This document shows, piece by piece, positions 5,207 to 8,674 of a DNA stretch of 8,674 nt. A program made the position numbers and the translations under genes. This stretch comes from a bacterium (GTDB lineage Bacteria; Krumholzibacteriota; Krumholzibacteriia; LZORAL124-64-63), in assembly GCA_030591105.1 (NCBI GenBank), contig JAUVBS010000066.1:1-8674 (forward strand), given 5' to 3'. The first letter of the stretch is position 1; every line of letters begins with the position of its first letter. The notes beneath the pieces are model-generated. The model was not told where the DNA came from and made no database searches. It worked only from the letters and a program-made list of their open reading frames with translations.

Positions 5207-7612
5207 TCAGAAGCTGTAGTTGACGCCCACGAGAAAATTACGCGTGGCAGCGGGCAGCTTGTAGTTACCCGCTCCCCACGGGTCGTAGTATCCCCAGGTC
5301 TCGTACTCCTCGTCCAGAAGATTCAGCAACCGCACGTATGCTTGCAGTCCCTCGAGCGCGGCCAGACCGGCGGTCTCACCCAGATCCCAGAACAGCGATA
5401 CGTCGATCACCGTATTGGGATCGATGGTGCGGTCGTCGTTACCGGTATTGTCGAGGTACTGCTTGCCGACGCTACGGACACGCAGATCGGTCTTGATTGC
5501 ACCCCAGCCGGCAAACCAGCTCAGCGAGGCCAGGTACTGAGGAAATAAGGCGATGGGGTTGCCCGAGTAATCCTGGACCGTGCCGTCCCAGTCGTAGAAG
5601 AGAAATGTCTCGTAACGATCCCAGCTACGCGAGGCACCGACGGTCAGTAGATGGCGTTGCGTCAGTTGCGCGCGCAGACCCAACTCGATGCCGCGGTGGT
5701 AGGTCTGGTCGGCGTTGCCGCGAATCGCCCCGCGGTCGGGATCGAAATAGCCCGACGGCACGATCTCGTTGGTGAAGTCCATCCAGTAGCCGTTGAGTGT
5801 CAGCGAGAGCGTGTTGCCGCGGAAGGCGACGCCGGCCTCGTAATTGATGACCTTCTCCTCCTGGACGATCGGATCGGACCACGCGACGTACTGCACCTGG
5901 CCGCTACCGTCGCGTACTTCACGACTCTGGCGGAAGAGCGGGTCGGCACCCAGGTCGTCCGGACCTTCCCACGCATCCCACATCTCGTTGTCGGCGGGCT
6001 CGCGGTGCGCGACACCGACATGGCCGTAGAGCCCCCAGCGTGCATCCGGCAGTTGCCAGAACAATCCACCCCGGGGATTGAACCAGTCGTAAGTGACGGT
6101 ATAGGCGTTGCGCAGATCGCCCTGGAAATTGCCGACCTGGTTCTGTTCGAACTCGTAACGACGGTGTTGCACCTGCAGATCGGCCATCAAGGTCAACGCG
6201 CCGAACAGGGCGTAGCGTTCGTTGGCGTAGAGAGACCAGGCGGTCTTATCGCCGTTGAAATCGTGGTATTTCAAACCATCCGGTATATCGTCGGGCGTGA
6301 AACCTTCGACCAGCATCACGTCGCCCCAGTGGTCGCTGTGAAAAGTGTAGACATCGCCACCGACGATCAACCGGCCACCGTGGTGCTCCCACAACAGCGA
6401 CGGTACCCAGCCGAACTGGTTCTTGCTCACCCATTTGCGACGGACGAGATCGACCGCTGCGGAGTCGGGCAACCCGAGATAGAAATCGAGGCTGTAGCGG
6501 TGGGCGTTGCGCTGATCCTTGAAATTCTCGTAGAAGCCTTCGCCGTGGATGAAGTACAGGCTGTTTTTCAAGAGCAGGTTCGGGCCGAGGTCCCACTCGT
6601 GGTGCAGTTCGTAGTGCGGCTGGCGAAAGTCGTCGATGGCATTCCAGTAGGTCTGAGGGTTGTAGGTGCGATCGGTGCGTAGCTTATGCTCGTCGATGGC
6701 CCACCACGCCTGTTGGGTCACTTCGTGACCGGTATAGAAATTCAACTGCAACGACTGGCGACTATCCTCGTAACGACCACTCCAGAACACCGCCCACTGA
6801 TCGGTACCGGAGCGGTCGCGGTAACCGTCGCTCTCGAGCTGGCTGATACGTAGCCCGGTGGAGAAGTGCTTGCCCAGCCGGCCGGTCTGATAACTCAGCA
6901 CGCGCCGGTTGGTACCGTAACTGCCCGCCTCGATGGTGGCGCGTCCGCTGGGCTGCTGCTCGAGCATCTGCGTCACCATGTTCACGGTCCCGCCGATGGA
7001 ATTCAGCCCACCGAGCGAATTGGTCACGCCGCGCTGGACCTGGATGTCCTCGAGGCTGCTCACCAGATCGGGCAGATCGACCCAGTAGACTTGCTGGTCC
7101 TCCGGATCGTTGAGCGGAATGCCGTTGACCAGCACTCCCACACGCCGCTGATCGAAGCCGCGGATTTTCAGATAGGTGTAACCGATCCCGTTACCGGCGT
7201 CGCTGTAACTGTACACACCGGGAACATCCTGGAGCAGAAACGGAATGTCCCGTGCCGACTGTTTCAACTCGATCTGTCCGCGCGTCAGATTGGTCTGCGA
7301 GAGGTGGACCTCATTGTCGTAGCGCGAAGCAGTGACAACGATGTCTTCTCCCAAATAGACCCGGGCTTGATCCGTGGTGTCGGGCTCGTCGGGCGCCGTG
7401 GCGGTTTGGGCGGCGGTCTGGGTGGCGGTCTTGCCGGCGGTCTCGGTGGTGGTCTCGCTGCCTATCGTTGCCCCGGCGGCAAACGACGGGGCGAGCAGGG
7501 CCGCCAGGAGTGGAGCCGCCAGGAACAGAGTTGCCGGAAGCAGGGCGGCCGGGAACAATGCCAGGCTGAACCGAGCAGCCCGGTAGATCGGACGGCGGGC
7601 GTAGGCGTTCAT
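5207..7612 (-). CDS. TonB-dependent outer-membrane receptor, predicted thiamine uptake, 801 aa
   Basis: An outer-membrane beta-barrel driven by TonB/ExbBD. Residues 1-46 form a long signal peptide: an Arg-rich start, a hydrophobic Ala/Leu stretch, and probable cleavage at APSFAA. A low-complexity Thr/Ala/Gln linker (about 53-80) precedes a TonB-box-like DIVVTAS (90-96). The plug domain shows DIPFLLQDVPGVYSYS (122-137), KIRGFDQRRVGVLVNGIPLND (149-169) and QRGVTNSLGGLNSIGGTVNM, all typical. The rest is aromatic-rich barrel ending in NYSF, with the expected C-terminal Phe. I prefer the ATG at 7612 to an upstream one at 7669 because it has GAGGTG about six bases upstream, starts a proper signal peptide, and the longer form would begin inside the terminator-like hairpin. 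It is the first gene after the TPP riboswitch. Thiamine as substrate is inferred from regulation and neighbours; the receptor class is certain. Confidence 0.95.
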   Translation of the reverse strand: MNAYARRPIYRAARFSLALFPAALLPATLFLAAPLLAALLAPSFAAGATIGSETTTETAGKTATQTAAQTATAPDEPDTTDQARVYLGEDIVVTASRYDNEVHLSQTNLTRGQIELKQSARDIPFLLQDVPGVYSYSDAGNGIGYTYLKIRGFDQRRVGVLVNGIPLNDPEDQQVYWVDLPDLVSSLEDIQVQRGVTNSLGGLNSIGGTVNMVTQMLEQQPSGRATIEAGSYGTNRRVLSYQTGRLGKHFSTGLRISQLESDGYRDRSGTDQWAVFWSGRYEDSRQSLQLNFYTGHEVTQQAWWAIDEHKLRTDRTYNPQTYWNAIDDFRQPHYELHHEWDLGPNLLLKNSLYFIHGEGFYENFKDQRNAHRYSLDFYLGLPDSAAVDLVRRKWVSKNQFGWVPSLLWEHHGGRLIVGGDVYTFHSDHWGDVMLVEGFTPDDIPDGLKYHDFNGDKTAWSLYANERYALFGALTLMADLQVQHRRYEFEQNQVGNFQGDLRNAYTVTYDWFNPRGGLFWQLPDARWGLYGHVGVAHREPADNEMWDAWEGPDDLGADPLFRQSREVRDGSGQVQYVAWSDPIVQEEKVINYEAGVAFRGNTLSLTLNGYWMDFTNEIVPSGYFDPDRGAIRGNADQTYHRGIELGLRAQLTQRHLLTVGASRSWDRYETFLFYDWDGTVQDYSGNPIALFPQYLASLSWFAGWGAIKTDLRVRSVGKQYLDNTGNDDRTIDPNTVIDVSLFWDLGETAGLAALEGLQAYVRLLNLLDEEYETWGYYDPWGAGNYKLPAATRNFLVGVNYSF

Positions 7613-7650
7613 CGTCGCACCTCGCTGAAGTGCAAACGTGTGAGCCGCAC

Positions 7651-7680
7651 ATAAAGATACCGGCTCCACTTAGGGCCGGT
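7651..7680 (-). terminator. Terminator-like hairpin of the riboswitch expression platform
   Basis: On the minus strand ACCGGC (7680-7675) pairs with GCCGGT (7664-7659). The stem can extend by CC/GG with one bulged A, leaving a TAAGT loop, and is followed by ATCTTTAT (7658-7651), a modest U-rich tail. It lies between the aptamer and the receptor start, with 38 bases left to the ATG, so premature termination when TPP is bound is the simplest reading. The imperfect U tract makes this less than certain. Confidence 0.6.
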
Positions 7681-7704
7681 GGCTTGGGGAGAGTCGAGAT
7701 GACA

Positions 7705-7781
7705 TCCAGTTTCCCTACGCCGGTATGACCCGGTTCAGGTTCGAAGGGTCTCTCTCAGGCTTTCCAGCCACCCCTAACGGA
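7705..7781 (-). promoter_or_regulatory. TPP riboswitch (THI box)
   Basis: The minus strand matches the conserved THI element in order: GGGGTGGC, then CCTGAGAGAGACCC (the CUGAGA pyrimidine-binding segment, 7760-7746), GAACCTGAACCGGGTCATACC (in which GAACCTGA is the invariant part) and GGCGTAGGGAAAC (ending near 7709). A P1 stem is visible between TCCGTT (7781-7776) and AACTGGA (7711-7705) with one bulge. It starts within a few bases of the expected transcription start and leads into the receptor, kinase and symporter genes. TPP binding is expected to lower expression of the unit. Confidence 0.96.
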
Positions 7782-7789
7782 CATCGCAA

Positions 7790-7818
7790 ACCATAGGACC
7801 GGCGCGCGGGGGTGTCAA
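7790..7818 (-). promoter_or_regulatory. Sigma70-type promoter of the thiamine-salvage operon
   Basis: On the minus strand a consensus -35 TTGACA (7818-7813) is separated by exactly 17 bases from a -10 TATGGT (7795-7790, 4 of 6 to consensus). Transcription would start near 7783, right at the first base of the riboswitch P1 stem, which makes the call convincing. The deacetylase stop is only 24 bases upstream of the -35. Confidence 0.8.
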
Positions 7819-7820
7819 GG

Positions 7821-7834
7821 TGGTACGGGTACCA
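7821..7834. repeat. Short inverted repeat beside the -35 box
   Basis: TGGTACGGGTACCA is a 5-bp inverted repeat around a 4-base centre. It lies two bases upstream of the -35 hexamer and eight bases past the deacetylase stop. It could be a regulator site or part of a weak transcript end for the deacetylase gene; no T tract follows. Chance is not excluded. Confidence 0.3.
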
Positions 7835-7841
7835 AGACGGG

Positions 7842-8411
7842 TCAAAGCCGATGGCGCGTCTTCAGATCTGCGATGATAGCGCTCAAGTCCGGTTCGGTAT
7901 TCTGCGCCGATCCGAGGGGGTCGGACAGGTCATCGCGCCCGAGCAGTGCGCGCACAGCGTTGGCCACGCCGTGAGCCAGAGCGTCGAGGTTATAACCGCC
8001 TTCGAGGGTAAAGACGATCCGACCATGACACAGCTCTGCGGCCAGGTCGATCAGCGTTCGCGCCAGTCGGGCATGGCCAGTGCAGGTGAGCATCAGACCC
8101 GCCAGCGGGTCGGCCCAGTGAGCATCGTAGCCGGCGGAGACAAGGATCAGATCGGGTCGAAAACGTCGCACTGCCGGTGTGACGATCTCGTCGTAGATAC
8201 GGGCGACACCGCCGTCGCCCACGCCGCCGGGCAGCGGTATGTTCAGTGTGGTCCCGACCGCTTGCCCGCTTCCGGTTTCCTCGGCGGCGCCAGATCCGGG
8301 GTAATGGGGATACTGGTGGCTCGAGACGTAGAGCACGTCGGCGTCGGAGTAGAAAGCGTCCTGGGTGCCGTTACCGTGGTGTACATCGAAGTCGATGATC
8401 GCCACCCGCGC
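7842..8411 (-). pseudogene. Histone-deacetylase-family hydrolase (acetoin utilisation/APAH type), 5'-truncated
   Basis: About 190 codons of the C-terminal part survive; intact relatives have about 310, so roughly 120-130 residues are missing, including the HH pair of the active site. Still present are RVAIIDFDVHHGNGTQ (Zn ligands Asp and His in DVH), SSHQYPHYPGSG, VSAGYDAH (third ligand Asp) and LEGGYN with the catalytic-type Tyr. The family removes acyl groups from amines such as acetyl-polyamines or acetyl-lysine. The reading frame is open past 8411, but the residues there stop resembling the family and encode the reverse complement of another gene. The GTG at 8405 falls inside a conserved strand and is not a real start. 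The gene is intact at the 3' end and stops 24 bases before the operon promoter. Broken either in the genome or in the assembly. Confidence 0.88.
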
Positions 8412-8416
8412 AGTAC
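8406..8416. other. Head-to-head junction between two truncated genes
   Basis: To the left the minus strand reads deacetylase up to about Arg-Val (8408-8403). To the right the plus strand reads YffB from Tyr-Gly-Ile (8414 onward). Neither gene has its start codon, no spacer separates them, and GC content falls sharply to the right. This marks a rearrangement or an assembly chimera. Confidence 0.8.
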
Positions 8417-8674
8417 GGTATACCCAATTGTGATACAGTACGAAAAGCTCGACAATGGCTCACAGAAAATGACGTTGAATATCAGTTTCATAACTTTAAA
8501 AAAGACGGTCTGCAACAGCAGCTTTTAGAAAAATGGGTTAATGCATTGGGTTGGGAAGTGTTACTTAATAAACGCGGGACGACCTGGCGCAAATTACCTG
8601 ATGAAGTTAAAGCTGATATCGATCAGGACAAAGCAATACAAATCATGCTGGATGCTACCTCCATTATTAAACGC
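8414..8674 (+). pseudogene. yffB: ArsC/Spx-family reductase-like protein YffB, missing its start; continues beyond window
   Basis: The frame from 8414 to the window end reads YGIPNCDTVRKARQWL, then VEYQFHNFKKDGL, LGWEVLLNKRGTTWRKLPDE and IIKR (87 codons with no stop). This matches the YffB branch of the ArsC thioredoxin-like family: the single active-site-type Cys in NCDT, the NKRGTTWRKL loop, and IIKR, which in relatives continues as IIKRP. Relatives have about 115 residues, so only about four N-terminal codons (a Met-x-x-Leu-type strand) are lost on the left and about 25 codons lie beyond the right edge. Codon use is AT-rich (TTA, AAA, GAA), unlike the GC-rich genes to the left, which suggests a different source genome. 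Its cellular substrate is not well established; arsenate reduction should not be assumed. Confidence 0.9.

Noticed and set aside
5651..6682. Long plus-strand open frame (343 codons) opposite the TonB receptor; a similar one at 6866-7654
   Set aside because: Antisense shadows of a GC-rich, clearly real receptor gene; the translations show no domain, no ribosome-binding site and odd composition.
7613..7669. Earlier ATG (7669) for the TonB receptor
   Set aside because: It starts inside the terminator-like hairpin, adds residues before a proper signal peptide, and the ATG at 7612 has a good ribosome-binding site.
8403..8405. GTG as a genuine start of a short deacetylase
   Set aside because: It encodes the conserved Val in the middle of the RVAIIDFDVHH strand; essential active-site residues upstream would be lost.
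8243..8515. 90-codon minus-strand frame crossing the right-hand junction
   Set aside because: It is the antisense of YffB on one side and a frame shadow of the deacetylase on the other; it exists only because of the junction.
1..8674. A new defence system, retron, CRISPR array or mobile element
   Set aside because: I looked on both strands and saw no reverse transcriptase, nuclease, transposase, integrase, phage gene or direct-repeat array; all long frames are explained by known families.

Overview
The window is GC-rich over about 8.4 kb (roughly 60% by eye), and every recognisable gene in that part is on the minus strand. A TonB-dependent outer-membrane receptor, a TPP (THI-box) riboswitch and lipopolysaccharide/exopolysaccharide-type genes point to a Gram-negative bacterium, probably a proteobacterium. 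The species cannot be named from the sequence. The last ~260 bp are clearly AT-richer, lie on the plus strand and encode a gammaproteobacterial-looking ArsC/YffB-family protein.

In the direction of transcription (right to left) the layout is as follows. (a) 8411-7842 is the C-terminal two thirds of a histone-deacetylase-family hydrolase, cut off at its 5' side. (b) 7818-2906 is a thiamine-salvage transcription unit: a strong sigma70-type promoter (7790-7818), a canonical TPP riboswitch (7705-7781), a terminator-like hairpin (7651-7680), a TonB-dependent receptor (5207-7612), a thiamine pyrophosphokinase (4401-5123) and a sodium:solute symporter (2906-4399). Together they would bring thiamine or a related compound across the outer membrane, then the inner membrane, and pyrophosphorylate it to TPP, which in turn shuts the operon off. 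(c) 2712 to the left edge is a polysaccharide/glycan-type operon: a SAM methyltransferase (1822-2712), the remains of an NAD-dependent sugar epimerase (1636-1825), a GT4 glycosyltransferase (468-1622), and the start of an alkaline-phosphatase-superfamily phosphodiesterase (1-428) that runs off the window.

Two places look broken. At 1636-1825 the N-terminal Rossmann start and the C-terminal tail of an epimerase are joined with most of the protein missing. At about 8411-8414 the truncated deacetylase (minus strand) meets, head to head, a YffB gene (plus strand) that has also lost its first codons. The base composition changes at the same point, so this is a rearrangement breakpoint or, more likely, an assembly chimera.

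The best biology here is the riboswitch-controlled receptor-kinase-symporter operon. Its regulation is readable in the sequence, and it assigns a thiamine-related substrate to a symporter whose family does not by itself reveal one. I saw no tRNA, rRNA, CRISPR array, insertion sequence or phage gene.
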